Origin: Pseudomonas capeferrum
GTDB taxonomy: Bacteria; Pseudomonadota; Gammaproteobacteria; Pseudomonadales; Pseudomonadaceae
Assembly (NCBI RefSeq): GCF_000731675.1
Contig: NZ_JMIT01000001.1
Span: 2,603,714 to 2,667,713 of the forward strand
Length of the DNA stretch: 64,000 nucleotides
Direction: 5' to 3'
A model generated the notes under the pieces. The model made no database searches, had not been told where the DNA came from, and worked only from the letters and a program-made list of their open reading frames with translations. This document shows positions 28,481 to 38,000 of this stretch, one piece after another (within the stretch, counting starts at the first letter, position 1; each line of letters begins with the position of its first letter). The position numbers and the translations under genes were made by a program.

Positions 28481-31400
28481 TCAAACTGCCTCAAGCTCGC
28501 TCATGAAGTCCTGGAGGTCGTCCAGGTCCGCATCGGTATTGGTATTCAAGCCACTGATCATGGCTGCGTATGCCTGCAGGTTTTCCGCCTGGAACAGCAA
28601 GGCGAGCGGCAGGTTGATGCCCAGCTCAACCTGCAGGCGAGCCATCACCTGGGTCGCCAGCAAGGAGTGGCCACCCAACTCAAAGAAGTTGTCGTAAAGG
28701 CCCACGTTGTCCAGCTTCAGCACATCGGCCCAGATCGCCGCAATCCGCTGCTCCAATGCACTTTGCGGCGCAGTGAACTGGCCCTGCAGCAGGCTGGCAT
28801 CCGGTTGCGGCAGCGCCTTGCGATCCAACTTGCCGTTGCCGGTCAGCGGCAAGCTGGCCAGGAACAGCACATGAGCCGGCACCATGTAGTCCGGCAGGCT
28901 TGCCTTGAGCGCTTCGCGCAGGGAACCCCGCAGAAGAACCTGGCTTTCGAGGCTGTCCAGGACCGAGCTGTCACCCGGCACCACATACCCCACCAACTGC
29001 TTGCCCTGCGGGCCATCCTGAGCCAGCACCACGCCCTGACGCACAGCGCCCTGCTCCTGCAGGCGTGCTTCGATCTCACCCAGCTCGATACGGAAACCAC
29101 GAATCTTCACCTGGTGATCAATTCGCCCCAGGTAGTCGATTACGCCATCACCGCCATAGCGGGCCAAATCGCCCGAGCGGTACAGGCGACCGCCCTGGCT
29201 ATCGAAAGGGTTCGGCACGAAACGCTCAGCCGTCAACGCCGGACGACCGTGATAGCCACGCGCAAGGCCATCCTGGCCAATCATCAGTTCACCGTGGCTG
29301 CCTGGCACGATCGTGTTCAAGGTGCCGTCGAGCAAGTAGCAACTCAGGTCTGGAATGACCTCGCCAATGGGGCTGCTGCCAACACTCTTGAGATCATCCA
29401 GGCTGATCGGCCGGTAGGTCACATGCACCGTCGTCTCGGTGATGCCATACATGTTGATCAGGCGTGGCTGACGGTCGCCGAATACGTCGAGCCATGGCTT
29501 GAGGCTGCTCAGATCCAGCGCCTCACCGCCAAACACCACATACCGCAATGCCAGCTGGCTGCCGCCTCGCGCGGCTTCGCAGGCAAGCGGAATCAGTTGC
29601 TGGAATGCCGATGGCGTCTGGTTCAGCACCGTTACCTGCTCGCTGAGCAACAACGCATGGAAATCCTGCGAAGAACGCGCCACGTCTCGCGGCACGATGA
29701 CCGCCTTGCCGCCATACAGCAGCGCGCCGTACAGCTCCCACACGGAAAAATCGAACGCGTAGGAGTGGAACACCGTCCACACGTCACTGGCGTCGAAGCG
29801 GAACCACTCCTGGGTGGCCGCGAACAAACGCACCACGTTATGGTGCGTCAACAGTGCACCTTTGGGCTTGCCAGTGGACCCGGAGGTGTAGATCACGTAT
29901 GCCAGGTTCTGCGGCGATACCACGCAAGCCAGGTTGGCTTCGCTGTAGTCGGCCAGTGCCGTTTCGTCCAGATTCAGGCTTTGGATGCCTGTCGGAATGG
30001 GCAAGGCGTCACGCAAGTGGCTTTGGGTCAGCAACAAGCCGATGCCACTGTCCTCGAACAGGTAAGCGAGGCGATCCTGGGGGGACTCCGGGTCCAGCGG
30101 CACATAGGCGCCGCCCGCCTTGAGGATGCCGAGCAGGCCCACGACCATGTCCAGACTGCGCTCTACGGCAAGCCCCACCAGCACGTCGGGCCCCACGCCC
30201 AGTTCGCGCAGCTTGTGCGCCAGGCGGTTGGCGCGGCGGTTCAATTCGCCGTAGCTCAGTGTCTGAGCGCCAAAACTCACGGCGGGTGAACCAGGCGATA
30301 ACTCGACCTGGGCTTCGATCAACTGATGGAGCGTGTGCTCGCTGGGGAATTTAGTCGGGTTGCGGTTCCAGTCCTGAACGATCCGAGCCTGCTCATGCTC
30401 TGCCAACAGAGGCAGGTCGGTAATGCGCTGCTCTGGTTCGCGGACGATTCCCTGCAGTAGATTCAGCCAATGATTGGCCATGTGCTCGACGGTCTTGGCC
30501 TCGAACAGGTCGGTGGCATAGGTCAGCGCAGCACTGATGCCTTGCTCATGCTCGAAGGTATCCAGGGTCAGGTCGAACTTGGCCGTGTGGCTGTCCCAGG
30601 CCAGCTCTTCCATTTCCAGGCCTGGCAAACTGCGGCGCTCGCCTTTGGCCTGGGTCTGGTGGTTGTACATCACTTGGAACAGAGGGCTGTGGCTGAGGTT
30701 GCGTTCGGTCTGCAGGGCCTCCACCAGCTGTTCGAACGGCAGGTCCTGATGCGCCTGAGCGCCTAGCGCACGCTGCTTGACCTGTTGCAGCAGCTGATTG
30801 AAGGTCATCTGCAGGTCGAATTCGGCGCGCAGCACCTGGGTGTTGACGAAGAAGCCGATCAGCCGCTCGGTCTCGACCCGGTTACGGTTGGCGACCGGCA
30901 CACCGACGCGGATGTCGGACTGCCCGCTGTAGCGGTGCAGCAATGCCTGGAAGCTGGCCAGCAACACCATGAAGGGCGTGGCGCCCTGTTGCTGGGCCAA
31001 TTGCTTCAGCGCGCCAGCCAACGTGTTGTCGATGGCCACGGTAATTCGGGCGCCCTGATAGCTGCTTATCGCTGGCCGCGGCCGATCGGCAGGCAACGCC
31101 AGCACGGGTTGCTCGTCACCGAGTTGCGCCGTCCAGTAGGCCAGCTGTCGCGCCTGCTCGCCGGCCTCCATCCAGTTACGCTGCCAGGTGGCGTAGTCGG
31201 CGTACTGCACCGGCAGCACAGGCAGGTCCACCTTCTGCCCTTGGCTGTAGCCGTGGTAGAGCTGCACCAGCTCATTGATCATCACGGGCATCGACCAACC
31301 GTCGGACACGATGTGGTGCAGGGTCAGCACCAGCACATGTTCGTCCTGTGCCAGGCCCAGCAACTTCACCCGCAGCAGCGGGCCGGTTTGCAGGTCGAAA

Positions 31401-31834
31401 GGCAGATGAGCTTCGTGCTCGACATGACCACGCACGCTGGCGTCATCGGTCTGCTCCAACTGCTCGAACATCAACTTGAAGGGACTGTGCGGATGGACCA
31501 CCTGCACGGCCTGCTCCGCTTCCAGGCGGAACGTGGTGCGCAGGGTCTCATGACGGGCGATCAAAGCCTCGAAGCTACGCTGCAGGGCACCCGTGTCCAA
31601 ATGCCCTTTGAAGCGCAGGACGGACGAGAGGTTGTACGCGGTACCCACCTCGCCCAGCTGTGACAGAATCCATAGCCGCTGCTGGGCATAGGAAAGCAGT
31701 ACCGGCGCTTCTGGATCCCTCGGGAAGATCGGCGTGACCCCATACAGGTTGACGCCTTGTTTCTTGAGCAAGGCTGCCAACGCCTTACGTTTTTGGGTGG
31801 ACAACGATACGACTGTATCGAGCAGCTCTTGCAC
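28481..31834 (-). CDS. pyoverdine NRPS, single Thr module (C-A-T)
   Basis: A 1117-residue, one-module synthetase: C domain (1-450, HHIVSDG near 174, L-L type opening LSYAQQRLWILSQL), A domain (YTSGSTGKPKG near 650) and T domain (LGGHSLLATQ near 1053), with no epimerase. The specificity code reads DFWNVGMVHK, so L-Thr. The A domain is very similar throughout to the second A domain of the next synthetase, which suggests copying. The short acidic tail DADLDDLQDFMSELEAV probably docks on the N-terminus of the next protein. The start is GTG 31834, with AGGAG 8 nt upstream. An iron-starvation box lies about 47 nt before the start. The stop is followed by the next ATG after 1 nt. Confidence 0.9.
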   Translation of the reverse strand: MQELLDTVVSLSTQKRKALAALLKKQGVNLYGVTPIFPRDPEAPVLLSYAQQRLWILSQLGEVGTAYNLSSVLRFKGHLDTGALQRSFEALIARHETLRTTFRLEAEQAVQVVHPHSPFKLMFEQLEQTDDASVRGHVEHEAHLPFDLQTGPLLRVKLLGLAQDEHVLVLTLHHIVSDGWSMPVMINELVQLYHGYSQGQKVDLPVLPVQYADYATWQRNWMEAGEQARQLAYWTAQLGDEQPVLALPADRPRPAISSYQGARITVAIDNTLAGALKQLAQQQGATPFMVLLASFQALLHRYSGQSDIRVGVPVANRNRVETERLIGFFVNTQVLRAEFDLQMTFNQLLQQVKQRALGAQAHQDLPFEQLVEALQTERNLSHSPLFQVMYNHQTQAKGERRSLPGLEMEELAWDSHTAKFDLTLDTFEHEQGISAALTYATDLFEAKTVEHMANHWLNLLQGIVREPEQRITDLPLLAEHEQARIVQDWNRNPTKFPSEHTLHQLIEAQVELSPGSPAVSFGAQTLSYGELNRRANRLAHKLRELGVGPDVLVGLAVERSLDMVVGLLGILKAGGAYVPLDPESPQDRLAYLFEDSGIGLLLTQSHLRDALPIPTGIQSLNLDETALADYSEANLACVVSPQNLAYVIYTSGSTGKPKGALLTHHNVVRLFAATQEWFRFDASDVWTVFHSYAFDFSVWELYGALLYGGKAVIVPRDVARSSQDFHALLLSEQVTVLNQTPSAFQQLIPLACEAARGGSQLALRYVVFGGEALDLSSLKPWLDVFGDRQPRLINMYGITETTVHVTYRPISLDDLKSVGSSPIGEVIPDLSCYLLDGTLNTIVPGSHGELMIGQDGLARGYHGRPALTAERFVPNPFDSQGGRLYRSGDLARYGGDGVIDYLGRIDHQVKIRGFRIELGEIEARLQEQGAVRQGVVLAQDGPQGKQLVGYVVPGDSSVLDSLESQVLLRGSLREALKASLPDYMVPAHVLFLASLPLTGNGKLDRKALPQPDASLLQGQFTAPQSALEQRIAAIWADVLKLDNVGLYDNFFELGGHSLLATQVMARLQVELGINLPLALLFQAENLQAYAAMISGLNTNTDADLDDLQDFMSELEAV

Positions 31835-31844
31835 AGGGAATCTC

Positions 31845-31904
31845 CTAAGAAATCAGCTCTTCAATTTCCTCCGTAGTTAGACGATTGAGCACTGCCAAGG
31901 ATTT
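31845..31904 (-). pseudogene. vestigial carboxyl terminus of an NRPS
   Basis: Read on the minus strand this segment encodes KSLAVLNRLTTEEIEELIS and a stop. The true end of the upstream synthetase (32094) encodes KSLALLESLSTEELDELIS and a stop: 13 of 19 residues agree and the stop is in the same place. The DNA also aligns without gaps, including a shared GAAATCAGCTC. It is therefore a leftover second copy of an NRPS end, about 250 bp downstream of the real one and directly before the Thr-module gene. Confidence 0.75.
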
Positions 31905-31906
31905 AG
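31881..31906 (-). promoter_or_regulatory. iron-starvation box inside the vestigial NRPS end
   Basis: On the minus strand: CTAAAT (31906-31901), 17 nt, CGTCT starting at 31883. This is an exact TAAAT-N17-CGT site. It would start transcription shortly before the GTG at 31834 of the Thr-module gene. The true NRPS end at 32094 lacks the site. Confidence 0.5.
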
Positions 31907-31928
31907 GCCCCCCTCGTGCACGATTCCC

Positions 31929-32043
31929 GTAGGAGCGGCCTTGCGTCGCGAAAGGGCTGCGTAGCGGCCCCTGGGTCTCAGCTTCGCCGCCTAAATTGCT
32001 GGGGCCGCTACGCAGCCCTTTCGCGACGCAAGGCCGCTCCTAC
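31929..32043. repeat. perfect 43-bp inverted REP pair
   Basis: The 43 bases at 31929-31971 (beginning GTAGGAGCGGCCTTGCG) are exactly repeated in inverse orientation at 32001-32043, around a 29-nt spacer. The arm sequence is of the P. putida REP style (TCGCGAAAGGG, GGCCGCTCCTAC). Transcribed, it would form a very stable hairpin between two synthetase genes. Confidence 0.95.
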
Positions 32044-32093
32044 ACCGTTTGCGCCATGGGTGAGAGACGCGTTTAGTCTGCCGCGCGCAAAGA

Positions 32094-35000
32094 CTAGGAA
32101 ATCAGCTCATCGAGCTCCTCCGTGCTCAAGCTTTCGAGTAATGCCAGCGACTTGGCCAATTGGTCCTGGGTGGTGTCGACGACTGGCGCCTTACCTTCGA
32201 GCTGACGACTGAAGTCGGCCAGTACAGGGAACTCGAAGAGTTCTTTCAGTTCGGCCGAAACACCAGCTTGCTCCTGTATGCGAACGATCACCGAGGTGGC
32301 CAGCAGGGAGTGACCGCCCAGCGCGAAGAAATTGTCGGTCAACCCGACCCTCTCCAGCTTCAGCACATCCGCCCAGATCGCCGCGATCTGCTGTTCCAGC
32401 TCGCTCTGCGGCGCTACGTACTCGCCTTGCAGTTGGCTGGCATCCGGCTGCGGCAGGGCCTTGCGGTCCAGCTTGCCGTTCGGTGTTACCGGCAGCTTGC
32501 CGAGCAGCAGCAGGTGCGCAGGCACCATGTAATCCGGCAGGCCGACCTTCAGCGCCTCCCGCAGGCTGTCGCGCAGTGCGCCCTCGTCTTGCGTGCTGTC
32601 GGCCGGTACCACATAACCCACCAACTGCTTGCCGCTCAGGCCATCCAGGGCCAGTACCACCGCCTCCTGCACACTCGGCAGCTCCAGCAGGCGCGCTTCG
32701 ATTTCACCCAGTTCGATACGCAAACCGCGGATCTTCACCTGGTGGTCGATACGCCCGGCGTAGTCGATCACGCCGTCGGCGTCGTAACGTGCCAGGTCAC
32801 CGGTGCGGTACAGACGCCCGCCGTTGTCGCTGAACGGGTCTGGCACGAAGCGTTCAGCAGTCAGCGCTGGGCGCTGGTGGTAACCACGGGCCAGGCCCAC
32901 GCCCCCCAGGTACAGCTCGCCGGCACTGCCGCGTACCGCAGGTTGCAGGCTGCCTTCGAGGATGTGGGCCTTGAGGTTGTCGATCGGCTGGCCGATCGGC
33001 ACGCTGATGCTTTCGTCCGGCTGGCAGGTCCAGTGGGTGACGTCGATGGCAGCTTCGGTCGGGCCGTACAGGTTGTACAGGCCGGCCGCTGGCAGGCGCT
33101 GCAGGGTCTGGCGGGCCAGCTCGGCGGGCAGCGCTTCACCGCTGCACACCACGCGTTTGAGGCTGACGCAGCTTTCCACTGCTTCGTGGGTCATGAACGC
33201 CTGCAGCATCGACGGCACGAAGTGCAAAGTGCTGATGGCGTACTGGTTGATGGTGTCGACCAGCAGTTGCGGGTCGCGGTGGGCACCTGGCTGGGCCATG
33301 ACCAGACGGGCGCCGGTCATCAGCGGCCAGAAGAATTCCCACACCGACACGTCGAAGCTGAACGGCGTCTTCTGCAGCACGCTGTCGCTGGCGTCCAGGC
33401 CGTAGGCCTTCTGCATCCACCACAGGCGGTTGACCAACGCCTGATGGCTGTTGCCGGCGCCTTTCGGGCGGCCGGTGGAGCCGGAGGTGTAGATCACGTA
33501 AGCGAGGTTCAGCGGCGCCACGTCGATGTTCGGGTTGGTGTCGCTGTAAGCACCGAGCTGCTCGGTGTCCAGGTCCAGGCTGCGCAGGCCGGCCGGGATC
33601 GGCAAGGCATCGCGCAGGTGCGACTGGGTCAGCAGCAAGGCGATGCCACTGTCGGCGAACATGTAGCTCAGGCGGTCTTGCGGGTATTCCGGGTCCAGCG
33701 GCACGTAGGCGCCACCGGCTTTGACGATGCCCAGCAGGCCGATGACCATCTCCAGGCTGCGCTCCATGGCGATGCCCACCAGCACGTCCGGGCCAACGCC
33801 CAGTTCACGCAGCTTGTGCGCCAGCTGGTTGGCTTGGCCATTGAGCTCGGCATAGCTCAGGGACTGCTCGCCAAACACCAGTGCCGGGGCGTGCGGGGTG
33901 GCAAACACCTGGGCTTCGATCAGCGAATGGATGCTGCGCTGATCCGGGTACGCCGCTTGGGTGTCGTTCCAGCGCTCGACCATCAGTTGCTCTTCTTGCA
34001 GGCCCAGCATCGGCAGCTCGCCGACCACTGCCTGCGCATTGGCAACCAGCGCCTGCAGTACGTTGGCGAAGCAACCCGCCAGTCGGCCAATGGCCTCGTC
34101 GCTCCACAGCGCACGGTCGTGGCTGTAGTGCATCGACAGGGTCGCGCCCAGTTCCACCACCAGGGTCAGCGGGTAGTTGGTCTGCTCCTGCACGGCCACG
34201 TCGCCAAAGCGCAACCCGCCAGGCGCGCCTTGCTGCAAGGCCTCGGACACCGGGTAGTTCTCGAACACCAGGATGCTGTCGAACAGCGCATCACCGCCCT
34301 GCCCTGCCCAGCGCTGCACGTCATACAGCGGGGTGTGCTCGAACTCGCGCACGGCCAGGTTGCTGGCCTGCACCTGGCCAATCCATTCGGCCACGGTCTG
34401 TTCGGCACGGGGTGCGCCGATCACCGGCAGGGTGTTGATGAACAGGCCGATCTGCTCTTCGACCCCAGCCAGGTCTGCCGGGCGACCCGCTACCGTGGCG
34501 CCGAAGCACACGCTGGCCTGGCCAGTGCAGCGCTGCAACAGCAGCAGCCAGGCCGATTGCACCAGGGTGTTGACGGTAACGCGGTTGGCGCGAGCAAAGG
34601 CTTCGATGCGCGCCGTCTGCTCCGCATCGAAGGCCAGGCGATGATCACCGTAGCCGGTGCCTGCAACCCCTGCGCTACCGGCAATGGCCTGGGCCAGCCG
34701 GGTCGGCTCGTCGAGCCCGGCCAGCTGGGCCTTCCAGAAGCTTTCGGCAACCGCTGTGTCCTGGCCTTGCAGCCAGGCGATATAGTCGCGGTAATGCGTG
34801 GCTTGGGCCTGTGGCGCCAGCCCCGCGTAACGTTGCAGCACTTCGCCCAGCAAACGCGAGGTGCTCCAGCCATCCATCAGGATATGGTGGTTGGTGTAAA
34901 TCAGGTGGTGGCGCGCCTCGCCCGTGCGCACCAAGGCCAGCCGCAGCAGCGGCGCCTCGGCCAGTTCGAAGCCGCGCTGGCGCTCGCCCTCGGCCAAGGC

Positions 35001-38000
35001 CTGCAAGGCGGCTTCCAGCGCCGGCTGGCCACGCCAGTCATGCTCGCTGCACGGCAACGCTACCGACTTGCGCACCACTTGCACGGCCTGCTCCAGCTCG
35101 CCCTGCAGCACGAACCCGCTGCGCAGGATGTCATGGGCATCGAGTGCGGCCTGCCAAGCCTGCTTGAAGCGCTGCACATCCAGCCCTTCGACATCGACCC
35201 GCAACTGGTTGATGTAGTTGCCGGCCTGCTGGTCGTAGAGGGTGTGGAACAGCATGCCCTGCTGCATCGGCGACAGCGGGTAGACATCGGCGATCTGCCC
35301 CGGGGCCAGCGGCAAGCTGTCCAGCTGGGCCTGGGTGAGTGCCGCCAGCGGGAAGTCCGACGGCGTCACGCCCTGGTGCTGAGCCTGGCAGCAATGCTCG
35401 ACCAGCTCGGCCAACGCCTGCTCGTAGGCCTGGGCCAGGTGCTGGATGGTTTCCGGGCGGTAGACGTCTTCGCTGTAGGTCCACTCCAGGAACAGCTCGC
35501 CGCCGTACACCTGGCCGGTGATGCTCAGCCAGTTGCCCAACTGCGCACCGGCGCATTGGGTGCGGCCGGCGCTTTCGCCGCTAGGGCTGAACGATGCCGC
35601 GTCGGCGGCGGTGAAACTGCCGTCGAACTGGCCCAGGTAGTTGAAGGTGACGCGTGCCTGCGCGGCGCCGCTGAGCCGCTCGCGGGTCTGGGCATCGCCC
35701 AGGTAGCGCAGCAGGCCATAGCCGATGCCTTTGTCCGGCACGGCGCGCAGTTGCTCCTTGATCGCCTTGATCGACTCGCCAACGGCCTGGCCAGGGGCCA
35801 GACGTACCGGGAACAGGCTGGTGAACCAGCCGACCGTGCGGCTGAGGTCAAGGTCGTCGAACAGGTCTTCGCGGCCATGGCCTTCCAGTTGCACCAGCAC
35901 CTCATCCTGCGCGCTCCACTGGCACAGCGTGCGCGCCAGCGCGGTCAGCAGCAGGTCGTTGATCTGCGTGCGATAGGCAGCGGGGGCCTGCTTCAGCAAC
36001 TGCGCGGTACGCGCGGCATCCAGGCGCGACGCAGCAGTGCGGGCGTGCTGGTTGCCCAGGCTGCCCTGCGGGTTGTCACGCGGCAGTTCTGCCGGGCTGC
36101 CTTGCAGCACCTGCAGCCAGTAGTCGCCCTGTGCCTGCAGCGCCGAGCTGCTGGCATGCGCAACCAGCCGCTCGGCCCAGGTTTTCACCGAGCAGGTCTT
36201 GGCTGGCAGGCTTACCGGCTGACCTTTGAGGCGTTGCTGATAAGCCTCTTGCAGGTCCTCGAGCAGCACCCGCCAGGACACGCCGTCCACCACCAGGTGG
36301 TGAATGACCAACAGCAAGCGCTGCTGGCCATCGGCGAGGTCGAACAGTTCGGCACGCAGCAGCGGGCCTTGCTCAAGGTTCAAGCTGGCCTGCACCTCGG
36401 TGCCAGCGGCGTCCAGTTCGCCCAGCGCTGCGAGGCTGCGCTGGCGCACCAGCGGCGCACTGTCCAGGGCCTGGAAGCGGGCCTGCCACTGGCCGTTCTG
36501 GCGGCTGAAGCGCAGGCGCAAGGCATCGTGCTGCTCCAGCACCGCACGCAGGGCCGACTCCAGGTGTTCCACCTGCACGCGCTGGGACGGTTTCAACAGC
36601 ATCGACTGGTTCCAGTGCCCTGGCTGGGCGATGTCCATCTCGAAGAAGCGCGCCTGCGCGGGCAGCAGCACCACTTCACCGCTGACAGCGGTGTCCACCG
36701 GGGCAGCGGCTGCCGGCTGCTTGGCTTCGATGCGCTTGGCGACCTGGGCCAGTTGGCCGACGGTCTGCTGTTCGAACAGCTGCTTGGGGGTGATCTTGAT
36801 GCCCTGGCGCTTGGCCCGGGCGATGATCTGCAGGCTGAGGATCGAATCGCCGCCCAGCTCGAAGAAGTTGTCGCTGCTGCCCACGCGTTCCAGCTTGAGC
36901 ACGTCGGCCCATACCGCGGCCAGCTTCTCCTCGATGTCGCCTTCAGGCGCCACGTAACCACGGCTTACCGCGCCCGGCGCCGGCAAGGCGCGCTTGTCGA
37001 GCTTGCCGTTGGCGGTCAGCGGCAGACGCTCGAGCAACAGCACCTGCGCAGGCACCATGTAGTCGGGCAAGCGGGCCTGCAGTTGCGCCTGCAACTGCGG
37101 CACGGTCACGCCCGCTTCGGCCACCACGTAGGCCACCAGTTGCAGGCGCTCGGCATCGCCTTCCAGCGGCAATGCCAGGACCACGGCGTCGCTGACATCG
37201 GACAGCCCGGCGAGCACGCGACCGATTTCACCCGGTTCGACGCGATAGCCACGGATTTTCACCTGGTCATCGGCACGCCCGATAAATTCCACCAGGCCTT
37301 CAGCGCTCAACCGCGCCCGGTCGCCGGTGCGGTACAGGCGGGCGCCATCGGCCGCCGGCACGAAGCGTTCGGCCGTCAGCGCGGGCTGGCCCAGGTAACC
37401 CTGGGCAACGCCCTGGCCACCCAGGTAGAGCTCGCCGACCACCTGCGGCGCCAGCGGGTTGAGGTAGCCATCGAGCACTTCGGCGCAGGCATTGCCCAGC
37501 GGGCGACCGACCGGCACCGTGCGGCAGTTGGCCAGGCGCTGGTCGGGTTCGAAGGTGAGCACGCCGACCGTGGTCTCGGTCGGGCCGTAGTGGTTGATGA
37601 CGCGGCATTCGGGGCGCAATGCGCGGATTTTTTCCAGCAGGCTCCAAGGGCATGCTTCACCGCCCAGAATCAGTGCTTCAGCAGGCAGCACATCGGCGGC
37701 GCAGGCAGCCTGCAGCAGGCCCTGCAGGTGGCTTGGCACCAGCTTCACCACGCCCACCTGATGCTGCGCCATGTAGCTGGCGAAACCATCCGGGTCGAAG
37801 GCCAGCTCCTGCGGTAGCAAATGCAGCAAGCGGCCCGAGGCCAGGGCGCCGAACAGTACGGTGTGGCCAAGGTCGGCGGCGGTGGTGGACACCATGGCCA
37901 TGCTCGCCCCGACCGGCAGTTGCAGGCGTTCGAGCACAGCCTGGATATAGCTGGCCAATGCCCCGTGGCTGACCACCACGCCCTTGGGCTGGCCGGTCGA

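Noticed and set aside
32160..37817. 1885-codon open frame on the plus strand opposite the Asp-Ser synthetase
   Set aside because: It is the antisense shadow of a GC-rich coding gene. The product is His/Gln/Val-rich low-complexity sequence without domains, while the minus strand carries intact C, A, T and E motifs.
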